Part shown: positions 15,358 through 24,097 of the stretch, piece after piece
Numbering within the stretch: position 1 is the stretch's first letter
How the letters are laid out: every line of letters begins with the position of its first letter
Assembly (NCBI RefSeq): GCF_039522665.1
Contig: NZ_BAAADV010000003.1
Span: 124,001 to 188,000 of the forward strand
Source of the DNA: Natronoarchaeum mannanilyticum
GTDB lineage: Archaea; Halobacteriota; Halobacteria; Halobacteriales; Natronoarchaeaceae
DNA: 64,000 bases
Direction of reading: 5' to 3'
Made by a program: the position numbers and the translations under genes
Notes under the pieces: model-generated
What the model was told of the DNA's origin: nothing
Seen by the model: the letters and a program-made list of their open reading frames with translations, nothing else
Databases searched by the model: none

Positions 15358-17298
15358 ATGGCTGAAAGGAAGTTCACAGTGACAACCGGCGCGGCGACGT
15401 CCGCGATACTCGTCGCCGTGCTCGTGGTGAGTATCATCGGCGCGGCCGGGACGAACGGGGCCGCCCAATCGAACATCGACGGCGCGACGATCCAGTCGGC
15501 CGAGGACGTCGAAACGGCCGACGAGATCTACGTCGAGGAGGACGGCGACGCCGTGCTCGTCTACCAGACCGAGGAGGACGGCGACGACGACGATAGCGAC
15601 CTCCGAACGATGGACATCGGGATGTCCGCCAGCGAGGGGCTGGCCCACGTCCTCATCGAGAGCGACTCCGAAGAGCTCGAGGAGAACGCCAGCGGCGGCC
15701 TGACGCTGCTGCTCGAACAGGACCGGTTCGCCGGTAACGGCACCTTCAGCATGGACCGACCCGAGGAACTGGAGTCGCTGGCGCTCGACGTGACCGCCGA
15801 GCGAACCAGCGAGACCAACACGTTCGACGCCGACTTCCAGGCCTCCGTCCCCAACGAGGGCGACGCCGCTCAGCTCCAGTCGTTCCAGACGAGCGGCGAC
15901 ATGAGCATGACGGCCGACACGTTCGCCACGAGCGGCGAGTTCGAGGCCGAAGCCGCGATCCCGACCGACGTCGCGTACGGCGTGAGCGTCGAGGACACCG
16001 GCTCGGGCTACAGCATGGACATCGACCGTACCGAGCCGGTCAGCGAGTTCCAGGCCGGCAGCTGGGAGGACCGTGACGCGGCCAAGCAGACCCTCGAAAG
16101 TCAGTTCGGCGGCATGGCCGAGCAGTTCGGCGGCACCAGTACCGTGACGATCGACGACTACTCCTTCGAGGAGTCCAGCACCGGCTACACGCTTGACATC
16201 TCCTACACGGTCGAGTACGAGAACGTCAAGGACGGCGTCGCGAATCAGCTGGAGACCCAGCTCGCCCAGGACGAACAGCTCGACCTGAGCGAGGAGGAAG
16301 CCGGCGCGGTCGCACAGAGCATCGTCGACGTCGAGCTCCGGACGCTCGAAGCGAACGTCGAGACGTCCGACACCGGCGCCACGGGTAGCTGGGAAGCCGA
16401 GATCGGCAACTACGGCGATGCGCTCGATTCGACGCTCGAGATCGCCGAGAGCCAGTCGACCGACGAGAACGTCACCGAGAGCATCCAGCAGGTGCGGACG
16501 ATGTTCGAGGCCCAGCAGGCCGCGGACCTGCGCCAGACGGTCGAGTGGTCCGCGAACATGACCGCCGGCGAGGAGACGATCGACGTCGGCGCCGACGTCT
16601 CCAGCGACTCCGAGAACTGGGCCGCGTACGTCGACGAGCTCCAGGACCGCGGCGTCGACGCCGCCCAGAACGACGTCTCGATGGATCTCCACGCCGAAAC
16701 GGACGGCGGGGAGCTCAGCGCGGACATGTCGATGAGCGTCGAGCAGGAGGACCTCGTCGGCACGATGGTCGACTCGGTCATCCAGTCGGCGTCCCAGGAC
16801 CCGACGACCGGCGAGGAGACCGAACGCGTCCTCCAGCAGCTCAAAAACTCCGAGTTCCAGACCGGCAAGATCGACGTCGGCGTCGACTCCGACAGCGTCA
16901 CGATCGAGGCCGGCGCCAAGTTCGACAACATGTCGGCGCTGGGCGATCAGGTCAACCAGGCGTTCGGCGGCCACACCGTCACGCAGATCGCGGGCGATCT
17001 CGGGGACGGCGACACCAGCGAGATGCACGTCCACGTCGACGGACTCGTCGAGTCCGGCGCGAGCGAGGAGGAGGTCAGCGAACTCGCGATCGCCAGCTCC
17101 TCGACCGAGATTCACACCGGCGGCGACTGGGACCGCTCGTTCAACACGATGGACACCGATAGCGCGAAGCAGTTCCTCGGGCTGAACGACGATAGCGAAA
17201 GCGACGAGGAATCCGACTCCAGCGTGCCCGGCTTCGGCCCGGCCGCCGCAACCGTCGCGCTGGCCGGCGCCGCGCTGCTGGCCCGTCGCCGAGCCTGA
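15358..17298 (+). CDS. PGF-CTERM surface protein
   Basis: A 646-residue secreted protein. It has an N-terminal signal/anchor (about 1-40, hydrophobic TSAILVAVLVVSIIGAAG), a very acidic extracellular body, and a C-terminal PGFGPAAATVALAGAALLAR followed by RRA. That tail is the PGF-CTERM signal removed by archaeosortase ArtA, after which the protein is lipid-anchored in the envelope. The body contains recurring beta-rich stretches and no enzymatic motif. It is strongly expressed to judge by its TATA box. The function is unknown. Confidence 0.85.
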   Translation: MAERKFTVTTGAATSAILVAVLVVSIIGAAGTNGAAQSNIDGATIQSAEDVETADEIYVEEDGDAVLVYQTEEDGDDDDSDLRTMDIGMSASEGLAHVLIESDSEELEENASGGLTLLLEQDRFAGNGTFSMDRPEELESLALDVTAERTSETNTFDADFQASVPNEGDAAQLQSFQTSGDMSMTADTFATSGEFEAEAAIPTDVAYGVSVEDTGSGYSMDIDRTEPVSEFQAGSWEDRDAAKQTLESQFGGMAEQFGGTSTVTIDDYSFEESSTGYTLDISYTVEYENVKDGVANQLETQLAQDEQLDLSEEEAGAVAQSIVDVELRTLEANVETSDTGATGSWEAEIGNYGDALDSTLEIAESQSTDENVTESIQQVRTMFEAQQAADLRQTVEWSANMTAGEETIDVGADVSSDSENWAAYVDELQDRGVDAAQNDVSMDLHAETDGGELSADMSMSVEQEDLVGTMVDSVIQSASQDPTTGEETERVLQQLKNSEFQTGKIDVGVDSDSVTIEAGAKFDNMSALGDQVNQAFGGHTVTQIAGDLGDGDTSEMHVHVDGLVESGASEEEVSELAIASSSTEIHTGGDWDRSFNTMDTDSAKQFLGLNDDSESDEESDSSVPGFGPAAATVALAGAALLARRRA

Positions 17299-17329
17299 AA
17301 ACGAGACCGCAAACTGCAGCTGACCGATC

Positions 17330-17335
17330 TTTTTT
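17330..17335 (+). terminator. Poly-T terminator
   Basis: T6 tract 32 bp after the stop of the PGF-CTERM gene and just before the deoC stop on the other strand. Confidence 0.45.
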
Positions 17336-17341
17336 CGCGCG

Positions 17342-18007
17342 TTACGCTCGCTCGTCGAGGTACTCCGCCGCGATTTTCGCGCCGCTGCTGGCGCCGATCC
17401 GCTCGGCGCCGGCGTCGAGCAGCTCCCGGGCGCGCTCGTAGCTCCCGATCCCGCCGCTGGCTTTCACGGGGCGGTACTCCGCGAGCAGTTCTACGTCGTG
17501 GACGGTCGCGCCGCCCGAGATGGCCGGGTCAGCAGGCTCGGCGAACCCGGTCGCTGTCTTGAGGTAGTCGGCGTCCGCCTCGACGGCCAGTTCTGCGATC
17601 CGTCGGAGTTCGGCGTCGTCGAGCAGCGGCGCCTCGACGATCACCTTCACCGGCGCGGCGACGGCGGCGACGATCTCCGCGAGCTCCTCGCGCACGGCGT
17701 CGTCCTCGCCGGCGCGCAGGCGGCCGACGTTCGCCACTACGTCTACCTCGTCCGCGCCGGCGCGCACGGCGTCGACCGCGGTCTCGACCTTGATCCCGGT
17801 CGGCTCCTGGCCGTGGGGAAATCCCGCGACGGTGACGAGCCGTACGTCGGACGCGTATTCGGCGGCTTCGGGGACGTAACACGACGGTATACAGGCGTTC
17901 GTGCCGTACTCCGCGGCCTCGTCGAGCACTCGCCGGACGTCCGCGGGCGTCGTCTCGGGCCCGAGCACGGTGTGGTCGATGCGCTCGGGGAAGTCGGCGT
18001 ACTCCAT
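17342..18007 (-). CDS. deoC: Deoxyribose-phosphate aldolase
   Basis: A 221-residue class I aldolase that cleaves 2-deoxyribose-5-phosphate to acetaldehyde and glyceraldehyde-3-phosphate. The Schiff-base lysine is K150 in DYLKTATGF. Supporting residues are D89 (DEVDVVAN), K121 (VKVIVEAP) and K182 (VKASGGI). It is divergent from the ribose-1,5-bisphosphate isomerase gene and belongs with the nucleoside-salvage genes to its right. Confidence 0.95.
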   Translation of the reverse strand: MEYADFPERIDHTVLGPETTPADVRRVLDEAAEYGTNACIPSCYVPEAAEYASDVRLVTVAGFPHGQEPTGIKVETAVDAVRAGADEVDVVANVGRLRAGEDDAVREELAEIVAAVAAPVKVIVEAPLLDDAELRRIAELAVEADADYLKTATGFAEPADPAISGGATVHDVELLAEYRPVKASGGIGSYERARELLDAGAERIGASSGAKIAAEYLDERA

Positions 18008-18112
18008 GGAGCCGTCGAGAGCGGCCAGCGAGAAAAACCCGCAGGTCGAGGGCGACCGAGGCGTCCCGCGCCGGCCCGATATGTTTTATCACGCTAGTCC
18101 GTACCACATCGC

Positions 18113-19219
18113 ATGCCGGACGACGAGCCCGCCGTCGATGCCGACGACGGCTCGGCCGATCGCGCCGATACCGATCCAGCCTGTCGCGCCGACGCCGAGT
18201 CGGACGACCGCGCCGACGCCGATCCGGCCCTGCACCCCGACGTCGAGGCGACGGCGGCGGCGATCGCCGAGATGGAGATCCGCGGTGCGGTCGCGATCGC
18301 GGACGCCGCGGCGGCGGCGCTGGCGACCCAGGCCGAGGCGAGCGACGCCGAGACGACGGACGGGCTCCGCGAGGAGCTACGCGCCGCAGCCCGCCGACTC
18401 CACGACACCCGACCGACGGCGGTGAGCCTGCCGAACGCGCTCCGGTACGTGTTCAAGGATCTCGAGGCGACCACCGCAGCTAGCGGCAGTCGCGGCGCGG
18501 ACGAGCTCCGCGCGACGGTCGTCGACCGCGCGGCGGAGTTCCGGAAGTCGGTCGCGGCGGCCCAGTCGAAGCTCGGCCGCATCGGCGCCAACCGGCTCCG
18601 GGACGGCGACACCGTCATGACGCACTGTCACTCGACGGACGCGCTGGCCTGCGTCGAGGGCGCGATCGAGGACGGCAAGGAGATCGAAGCGGTCGTCAAG
18701 GAGACCCGCCCGCGCAAGCAGGGCCACATCACCGCCCGACAGCTCCGTGAGTGGAACGTTCCCGTGACACTGATCGTCGACAGCGCGGCGCGACGCCACC
18801 TCAGCAGAGTCGATCACGTCATCGTCGGCGCCGACAGCATCGCCGCCGACGGGTCGGTGATCAACAAGGTCGGCACGAGCGGGCTGGCGGTCGTCGCTCG
18901 CGAGCAGGGCGTCCCCGTGATGGTCGCCGCGGCGACGGTCAAGCTCCACCCCGAGACGCTGACCGGCCACACCGTCGAGATCGAGCGTCGCGCCGAGAGC
19001 GAAGTGCTCGCCGACGAGGAGCGGGCGGCTATCGTCGACGCCGACGAGCGCGGAGAGGTCGACGAGGACTTCGCCGTCGACAACCCCGCGTTCGACGTGA
19101 CGCCGCCGCGGTTCGTCGACGCCATCGTCACCGAGCGGGGCCAGTTCCCGCCCGAGAGCGTCGTGACGCTGATGCGCGAGCTGTTCGGCGAGGACGTCGC
19201 TGCGCCGTGGACCCGGTAG
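18113..19219 (+). CDS. Ribose-1,5-bisphosphate isomerase
   Basis: A 368-residue member of the eIF2B-alpha/MtnA fold family. It isomerises ribose-1,5-bisphosphate to ribulose-1,5-bisphosphate. Candidate catalytic residues are C172 (THCHSTD) and D241 (VGADSIAADGS); their 69-residue spacing equals that of the catalytic Cys/Asp pair described in the Thermococcus enzyme (C133/D202). The first 42 residues are an acidic, repetitive extension (RADTDP, RADAES, RADADP) absent from thermophile homologues. A TATA-like ATGTTTTATC precedes the ATG. A rival reading as a generic eIF2B-like subunit is less likely given the gene context. Confidence 0.9.
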   Translation: MPDDEPAVDADDGSADRADTDPACRADAESDDRADADPALHPDVEATAAAIAEMEIRGAVAIADAAAAALATQAEASDAETTDGLREELRAAARRLHDTRPTAVSLPNALRYVFKDLEATTAASGSRGADELRATVVDRAAEFRKSVAAAQSKLGRIGANRLRDGDTVMTHCHSTDALACVEGAIEDGKEIEAVVKETRPRKQGHITARQLREWNVPVTLIVDSAARRHLSRVDHVIVGADSIAADGSVINKVGTSGLAVVAREQGVPVMVAAATVKLHPETLTGHTVEIERRAESEVLADEERAAIVDADERGEVDEDFAVDNPAFDVTPPRFVDAIVTERGQFPPESVVTLMRELFGEDVAAPWTR

Positions 19220-19345
19220 CGCCGTGAGTGCGATCACGCGCGGCCAACATGGCTTGCCGCTGCAAGTTTTCTATCTGGTGTTCGCCAGTAATTAAAGCGC
19301 ACCCAACCGGAAGGTTTTCACCCTTGCCGTTCGCGTACGTCAGAT

Positions 19346-20176
19346 ATGGTCTTACCGGAAGGGCTGGCGATACCGCCGCTGCCGTACGCGATCGGACTCG
19401 TCGTGGGGGTGATCGGCGTCGTCGGACTCGTCCACCTTCTCCGACCGCCGGTGACGAACTGGACGGTCGTCGCGCTGTCGCCGTGGATGGCGATCGGCGG
19501 CGTCCTCCACGGGCTCGAGCGACTGGGGACGTTCCCCGGCGCGGTCGAGCCGCTGTTCGGCGCGCCCGCGGTGTACGCGACGATGGCGATCGTCACCGGA
19601 CTGGCGTGGGCGTTCGCCGGCGTCTCGGCCGAGATCCGTACCCACGGCTCGACCGACCGGACGCTCGGGACGATCGGCACGGCGGTGCTGATCACCTTCG
19701 CGGTGTTCTCGGTGTACCAGGGGATCAACAACGGGACGCTCTCGCCGTTCTGGCCGGTGATCGCCATCGTCGTTTCGGGCGTCGTGACGGCGGTAGCGTG
19801 GCTGTTCGTGAGCCTCGCGTTCACCGAGTCGGCCTCGGTCACCGGCGCGACGGGCGTCGTCGTGATCGCCGCCCACGCGATCGACGGCGTCTCGACGGCG
19901 ATCGGCTACGACGTGATCGCGGGCGTCGCCGAGCGGACGCCGCTCTCGCGGCTCATCCTGGAAGCGGGGGCCGCGCTGCCGACCGCGGAGCTGATGGGCG
20001 CGGGCTGGCTGTTCGTGTTCGTCAAGCTGTTCATCGCGGGCGCCGTCGTCGTGCTGTTCCGCGAGTACGTCGAGGAAGAGCCGACGCAGGCCCGCATGAT
20101 TCTGGCGCTGGTCGCGGCAGTCGGACTCGGCCCCGGGATCCAGAATCTGCTGGTGTTCGCGATCGGGGGATTCTAG
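19346..20176 (+). CDS. DUF63 family membrane protein
   Basis: A 276-residue polytopic membrane protein with about seven or eight helices. FSVYQGINNG, AAHAIDGVSTAIGYD and VFVKLFIAGAVVVLF are typical of archaeal DUF63 proteins. The function is unknown. It lies between two genes of the pentose-phosphate cluster and has its own upstream spacing of 126 bp. Confidence 0.85.
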   Translation: MVLPEGLAIPPLPYAIGLVVGVIGVVGLVHLLRPPVTNWTVVALSPWMAIGGVLHGLERLGTFPGAVEPLFGAPAVYATMAIVTGLAWAFAGVSAEIRTHGSTDRTLGTIGTAVLITFAVFSVYQGINNGTLSPFWPVIAIVVSGVVTAVAWLFVSLAFTESASVTGATGVVVIAAHAIDGVSTAIGYDVIAGVAERTPLSRLILEAGAALPTAELMGAGWLFVFVKLFIAGAVVVLFREYVEEEPTQARMILALVAAVGLGPGIQNLLVFAIGGF

Positions 20177-20223
20177 GGCCCGACAGCGTTTTCTCTCGGC
20201 GCACTCAGTTTCGAACAGACCGC

Positions 20224-21093
20224 ATGGCGCGCGTTCTCACCGCCGGCCACGTCAACTGGGACGTGACGCTGGCGCTCGATCGGCTCCCCCGTCCCGACGG
20301 GGAATCCCTCGTCACGGCGCAGTACCGCTCGGGCGGCGGGAGCGCCGCCAACGTGGCGGTCGCGCTGGCCGGACTCGACGTCGAAACGAGCGTGATCGGC
20401 AGCGTCGGCGACGACGAGAACGGGCTACTCGTCCGCCGGGAACTGGACGACGCCGGCGTCGGCATCGACGGGCTCGCGACGGTCGCGGACGCCGTGACGT
20501 CGGTGAAGTACCTGCTGATCGCCGACGACGGCGAGGTGGCCATGCTGGGCAACGACGGCGTCAACGAGGCGGTCGGTCCCGAGGACGTCGACTCCGAACG
20601 CGTCCGAAGCGTCGATCACCTCCACCTCACGAGCCAGCGCCCCGAAACCGCCGCCAGACTCGCCGAAATCGCGGCCGACGCCGGCGTCCCGGTGAGCTTC
20701 GATCCCGGCCGCCGGCTGCCCGATCGGGACTTCTCGCGGACGTTCGAGCTCGCCGACCTGGTGTTCTGTAACGATCGCGAGGCCGCCGCCGTCGCCGACC
20801 TGGCCGAGTCGCTGGCGGCCGACTGCACGGTGGTCGTCAAGCGCGGCGCCGACGGCGCCGCGGCGCTGGACGCCGAGGAGACCTGGCACCACGCCGGCTT
20901 CGGCGTCGACCCGGTCGACACCAGCGGGGCGGGGGACGCCTTCGCGGCGGGCTTTCTGGCGGCCCGGCTCGACGACGCCGATCGCGAGCGGGCGCTCACG
21001 GTCGGCAACGCCTGCGGCGCGCTCGCGGCCGAGCGAACGGGCGCGCGGACCGACCTCTCGTGGGGCGAGGTCGAGGACGTGCTCGGAGAGTAA
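20224..21093 (+). CDS. PfkB-family sugar kinase, candidate ribose-1-phosphate kinase
   Basis: A 289-residue ribokinase-fold enzyme. SGGGSAANVAVALAGL (about 39-54) is the first PfkB signature, and DTSGAGDAFAAGFLAARL near 238-255 is the second, with the anion hole and catalytic Asp. In halophilic archaea PfkB proteins found with nucleoside phosphorylase and ribose-1,5-bisphosphate isomerase act as ribose-1-phosphate kinases, which is the reading favoured here. Ribokinase or another sugar kinase is the alternative. Confidence 0.85.
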   Translation: MARVLTAGHVNWDVTLALDRLPRPDGESLVTAQYRSGGGSAANVAVALAGLDVETSVIGSVGDDENGLLVRRELDDAGVGIDGLATVADAVTSVKYLLIADDGEVAMLGNDGVNEAVGPEDVDSERVRSVDHLHLTSQRPETAARLAEIAADAGVPVSFDPGRRLPDRDFSRTFELADLVFCNDREAAAVADLAESLAADCTVVVKRGADGAAALDAEETWHHAGFGVDPVDTSGAGDAFAAGFLAARLDDADRERALTVGNACGALAAERTGARTDLSWGEVEDVLGE

Positions 21094-21112
21094 GTCGGAC
21101 TGCAAGCGCGCG

Positions 21113-21118
21113 TTTTTT
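21113..21118 (+). terminator. Poly-T tract between kinase and phosphorylase genes
   Basis: T6, 19 bp after the PfkB stop and 25 bp before the next ATG. It may terminate the kinase transcript or lie in the next promoter. Confidence 0.3.
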
Positions 21119-21143
21119 CTCCCGCATGGACGAACAGGTTCCC

Positions 21144-21869
21144 ATGGCGAAACAACCGCACCTGCTGGTCGAACCGGGAGATCTCGAAGACGTCGCGCTG
21201 CTGCCGGGCGATCCCGGACGCGTCGACCGGATCGCCGGTCACTGCGACAGCTCCGAGGTCGTCGCCGAGAACCGCGAGTACAAGGTCGTCAACGCCGAGT
21301 ACGACGGGACGCCGCTGACGATCTGCTCGACGGGGATCGGCTCGCCCTCCGCCGCCATCGCGGTCGAGGAGTTGGCCGCGGTCGGCGTCGACGCCGTGCT
21401 CCGGGTCGGCACCACGGGGGCGCTCCAGTCGGGCATCGAGATCGGCGACATGGTCGTCGCGACCGGCGCCGCCAAGGACGAGGGAACGACGGGGCGCTAC
21501 GAGTCCGACACCTACCCCGCGGTCCCGGACTACGAGGTGCTCTCGGGGCTGGTCGACGCCGCGGAGGCCAACGACGAGGACGTCCACGTCGGGCCGGTCG
21601 CCACCGACGACGCGTTCTACGCCGAGACCGACGAGTACGTCGAGGCCTGGGAGTCGGCCGGCGTGCTCGCCGTCGAGATGGAGGCCGCCGCGATCTTCAC
21701 GCTCGCGCGCCGGAAGGGCCTGCGCTCGGGCGCGATCTGCACGGTCGACGGCAACCTCGTCGAGGGGACCCAGAAGGGCGAGACCGACGACGACGAGCTA
21801 CCCGAGAAGGCGAAGAACAACGTCGAGCGGGCGATCGACATCGCGCTCGACGCCGCGGCGTCGCTCTGA
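21144..21869 (+). CDS. Nucleoside phosphorylase, uridine phosphorylase-like
   Basis: A 241-residue PNP/UDP-family enzyme that releases a base and ribose-1-phosphate from a nucleoside. It shows LLPGDPGRVDRIAG (phosphate binding), LRVGTTGALQ and AVEMEAAAIFTLA (ribose and base site). An in-frame ATG six codons upstream (21126) is an alternative start; the one used begins at MAKQPHLLVEPGD, the usual haloarchaeal N-terminus. Product ribose-1-phosphate would feed the neighbouring PfkB kinase. Confidence 0.9.
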   Translation: MAKQPHLLVEPGDLEDVALLPGDPGRVDRIAGHCDSSEVVAENREYKVVNAEYDGTPLTICSTGIGSPSAAIAVEELAAVGVDAVLRVGTTGALQSGIEIGDMVVATGAAKDEGTTGRYESDTYPAVPDYEVLSGLVDAAEANDEDVHVGPVATDDAFYAETDEYVEAWESAGVLAVEMEAAAIFTLARRKGLRSGAICTVDGNLVEGTQKGETDDDELPEKAKNNVERAIDIALDAAASL

Positions 21870-21941
21870 GGCGCCGCCGTCCGAGGCGAGTTGCGCTACG
21901 GCGTCGAGACGCCGATTCGGACACGGGGCGCGAAAACGACG

Positions 21942-22154
21942 CTAGAAGACGTACTCGTCGTCGTGGCCCATCATCCCGTCGTCCTCGAATCCCGCATCCT
22001 CGTCGTCCATCGGGCCGCTGGTCTTGTACGCCTTCAGCCCCGTCGAGAGGAGTTCCTCGACGGCTTCTTCGCGGGTTACGAACTCGTCCTGTTCGACCAT
22101 CTGCGCGATCTGCATCTCGAGCTGCTCGGGGACCGTGATCTCGACGTTCGCCAT
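21942..22154 (-). CDS. Small ribbon-helix-helix-type protein
   Basis: A 70-residue protein. [19 protein letters not shown] then [17 protein letters not shown] (about 2-41) fits a ribbon-helix-helix DNA-binding fold, followed by an acidic, Met-rich tail. It resembles small halobacterial RHH-like proteins of unknown role (DUF7120 type). TATA box GTATTTAAGC (22181-22190, minus strand) lies about 27 nt upstream. Confidence 0.75.
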   Translation of the reverse strand: MANVEITVPEQLEMQIAQMVEQDEFVTREEAVEELLSTGLKAYKTSGPMDDEDAGFEDDGMMGHDDEYVF

Positions 22155-22180
22155 CTGACAGCTATGGTTTCGGGGAAGGG

Positions 22181-22190
22181 GTATTTAAGC
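22181..22190 (-). promoter_or_regulatory. TATA box of the RHH gene
   Basis: Read on the minus strand as GCTTAAATAC, 27-36 nt before the ATG. Confidence 0.6.
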
Positions 22191-22342
22191 GTTGGTGCGA
22201 ACTCGGACGACGATATCGCGGTCGACCGGGGCGGGCAGCCGACGCGAAGCCGAACACGGTAGGGGGTGTGAAAGTCCCGCACGGCGACGGGGTGCCATCG
22301 AAGCGCTTATTGGCGCACTCGCCGTTTTCCACCGTAGTAACC

Positions 22343-22873
22343 ATGGCAGAGAAACCGGCCTCGATGTACCGGAATATCGATAAGCCGCCCTACACCCGCA
22401 AGGAGTTCATGGGCGGCATCCCCGGCTCGAAGATCGCACAGCACCAGATGGGCGACCTCCAATCGGACCCCGAGGACTATCCCGTCCAGATCAGCCTCGT
22501 CACCGAGGAGGAGGTCCAGCTCCGCCACGGCTCGCTGGAGGCCTCCCGGCTGTCGGCGAACCGCCACCTCATCAAGGAACTCGGCGAGGGCAACTACAAG
22601 ATGATCCTCCGCAAGTTCCCCCACCACGTCATCCGGGAGAACAAGCAGGCGACCGGCGCCGGTGCGGACCGCGTTTCCGACGGGATGCGCCAGGCGTTCG
22701 GCAAGATCGTCGGCACCGCCGCCCGCATCCCCGAGGGCGACCGCATCTTCACCGCCTACTGCACCGTCGAGCAGGCCTCCGTCGTCAAAGAAGCCTTCCG
22801 CCGGTCGTACAACAAGCTCTCCCCGCCGTGTCGCATCGTCGTCGAGCGCGGCGAGGACAAGCTCGTCTCCTGA
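22343..22873 (+). CDS. rpl10e: 50S ribosomal protein L10e (uL16)
   Basis: A 176-residue ribosomal protein of the L16/L10e family, located near the peptidyl transferase centre and 5S r[23 protein letters not shown] and [19 protein letters not shown] are typical of archaeal L10e. A TATA-like GCTTATTG (22305-22312) lies about 35 nt upstream. It stands alone rather than in a ribosomal operon. Confidence 0.95.
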   Translation: MAEKPASMYRNIDKPPYTRKEFMGGIPGSKIAQHQMGDLQSDPEDYPVQISLVTEEEVQLRHGSLEASRLSANRHLIKELGEGNYKMILRKFPHHVIRENKQATGAGADRVSDGMRQAFGKIVGTAARIPEGDRIFTAYCTVEQASVVKEAFRRSYNKLSPPCRIVVERGEDKLVS

Positions 22874-22892
22874 GGCCGGTCGGCGCCGCTCG

Positions 22893-22897
22893 TTTTT
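22893..22897 (+). terminator. Poly-T terminator of rpl10e
   Basis: T5 tract 19 bp after the stop codon, preceded by a GC-rich stretch. Confidence 0.4.
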
Positions 22898-23112
22898 CCG
22901 CAGTTGGTACTCGCACCGACGTCGTTCACCAGACCGTTCCGCGCCGTCCGCCACGACCGACCGCGACGCGCTGCTCGCGACGCAAGTTTACGGCAAGTAT
23001 TACTCGCTATCCGGAAAGTACCGGACGGCGCGGACGTAAAATGGAGTCTTACCAACGCGAACGCCCAGTAATGGTTCTCATTACTATGGGTATCACCCGC
23101 GATGCAAGCAGT

Positions 23113-23262
23113 ATGTCAGTGCTCGACCGGTTGCTCGGAGCCGAAACGGGCGCGGATCAGTCGGTGGTCTGCGAGTGTCGACGGTGCGGCACGTCCGTGG
23201 AGCCGACCGTCGTCGTCTGTCCCGAGTGCGGCGCCCGCGACGTCGTTCGCTACGAAATATAG
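23113..23262 (+). CDS. Small zinc-ribbon protein
   Basis: A 49-residue protein with two CxxC knuckles (CRRC and CPEC, plus an extra Cys in VVCEC), as in rubredoxin-like zinc ribbons. The start at MSVLDRLLG gives the usual small halophile form; in-frame ATGs upstream (23041, 23086) are possible. It may bind RNA, DNA or protein; the role is unknown. It ends 3 bp before the stop of the convergent DJ-1-like gene. Confidence 0.7.
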   Translation: MSVLDRLLGAETGADQSVVCECRRCGTSVEPTVVVCPECGARDVVRYEI

Positions 23263-23265
23263 TCC

Positions 23266-23955
23266 TCAATCCGCCTGGACGCCGAGCGCGCGCTGGAGTT
23301 CCGTCGCGCCGGCGCGGGAGGACTCCGGCCCGCGCGCCGTTATCAGGTCACCGTCGACGGTGACGCTCTCCTCGGCGTCGAGTTCAGCGTCCCACTCGGC
23401 GCCGACCGCTTTCACCTCGTCCTCGACGTAGTAGGGGAGCTTCCGGCCGTCGGGCATGTTGTCGTTCTCGTCGACGATGTCCTCCTCCCAGTCGTTGGGG
23501 AAGCCGGTGATCTCCCGGCCGTCGACGAGGATGTCGCCGTCGCTGTCCCGCGTGAAGGCGAGGATGCCGACCGCGTGGCAGACGACCATCGCCTTGCCGT
23601 CGTCGCCCTCGACGGCCTCGCGCAGCAGCGCGCGGGCGTGGTGATCCTGGTTGACGTCCCACTCGGTGCCGTGGCCGCCGGGGAACACGACGGCGTCGTA
23701 GTTGTCCGCCGACGCCTTCGCGATCGGCATCGGGTTCGCCATGCGCTCGTCGTTCCTGTGGACGTCCTTGACGCGCTCGGCGGTCTCCTCGCCGACCGTG
23801 TCGGGGTCGACCGATCGGTCGTCGACGACCGGCTCGCCGCCGCTCGGCGTCGCGACGTCGATGTCGACCCCGGCGTCGGACAGCAGTTCCAGCGGCGTCA
23901 CGCATTCTTCGCCCCAGTACCCCTCCTCGCTGACGACGAACAGAGCGGATGTCAT
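23266..23955 (-). CDS. DJ-1/PfpI superfamily protein, Hsp31-like
   Basis: A 229-residue protein of the class I glutamine-amidotransferase-like fold. The nucleophile elbow is MVVCHAVG with C126 and H127; acidic residue E16 or E17 (GYWGEECV) is placed as in Hsp31-type members. Relatives are glyoxalase III-type deglycases or chaperones. The sequence alone cannot decide between these. Confidence 0.8.
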   Translation of the reverse strand: MTSALFVVSEEGYWGEECVTPLELLSDAGVDIDVATPSGGEPVVDDRSVDPDTVGEETAERVKDVHRNDERMANPMPIAKASADNYDAVVFPGGHGTEWDVNQDHHARALLREAVEGDDGKAMVVCHAVGILAFTRDSDGDILVDGREITGFPNDWEEDIVDENDNMPDGRKLPYYVEDEVKAVGAEWDAELDAEESVTVDGDLITARGPESSRAGATELQRALGVQAD

Positions 23956-24097
23956 CACCGTACGGTACGGCGAGCGATTCAATAAATGGCCGTCACCGCC
24001 CGGTCGCTGGCCGCGGCCGACGCACCCAAAAGGATCGGATCGCGGGACGCCGCGTCGCACGGCAAATTCGGGATACGGCGGCCGCCTGCCGACGCGG

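Noticed and set aside
15022-17115. A 697-codon open frame on the minus strand opposite the PGF-CTERM gene
   Set aside because: It is the antisense shadow of a gene with a clear signal peptide, PGF-CTERM tail and promoter.
22230-22300. Short stretch reminiscent of group II intron sequence (GGTGTGAAAGTCCCGCACGG)
   Set aside because: No intron domain V, boundary sequence or reverse transcriptase is present, and it lies in an ordinary promoter gap; resemblance is probably chance.
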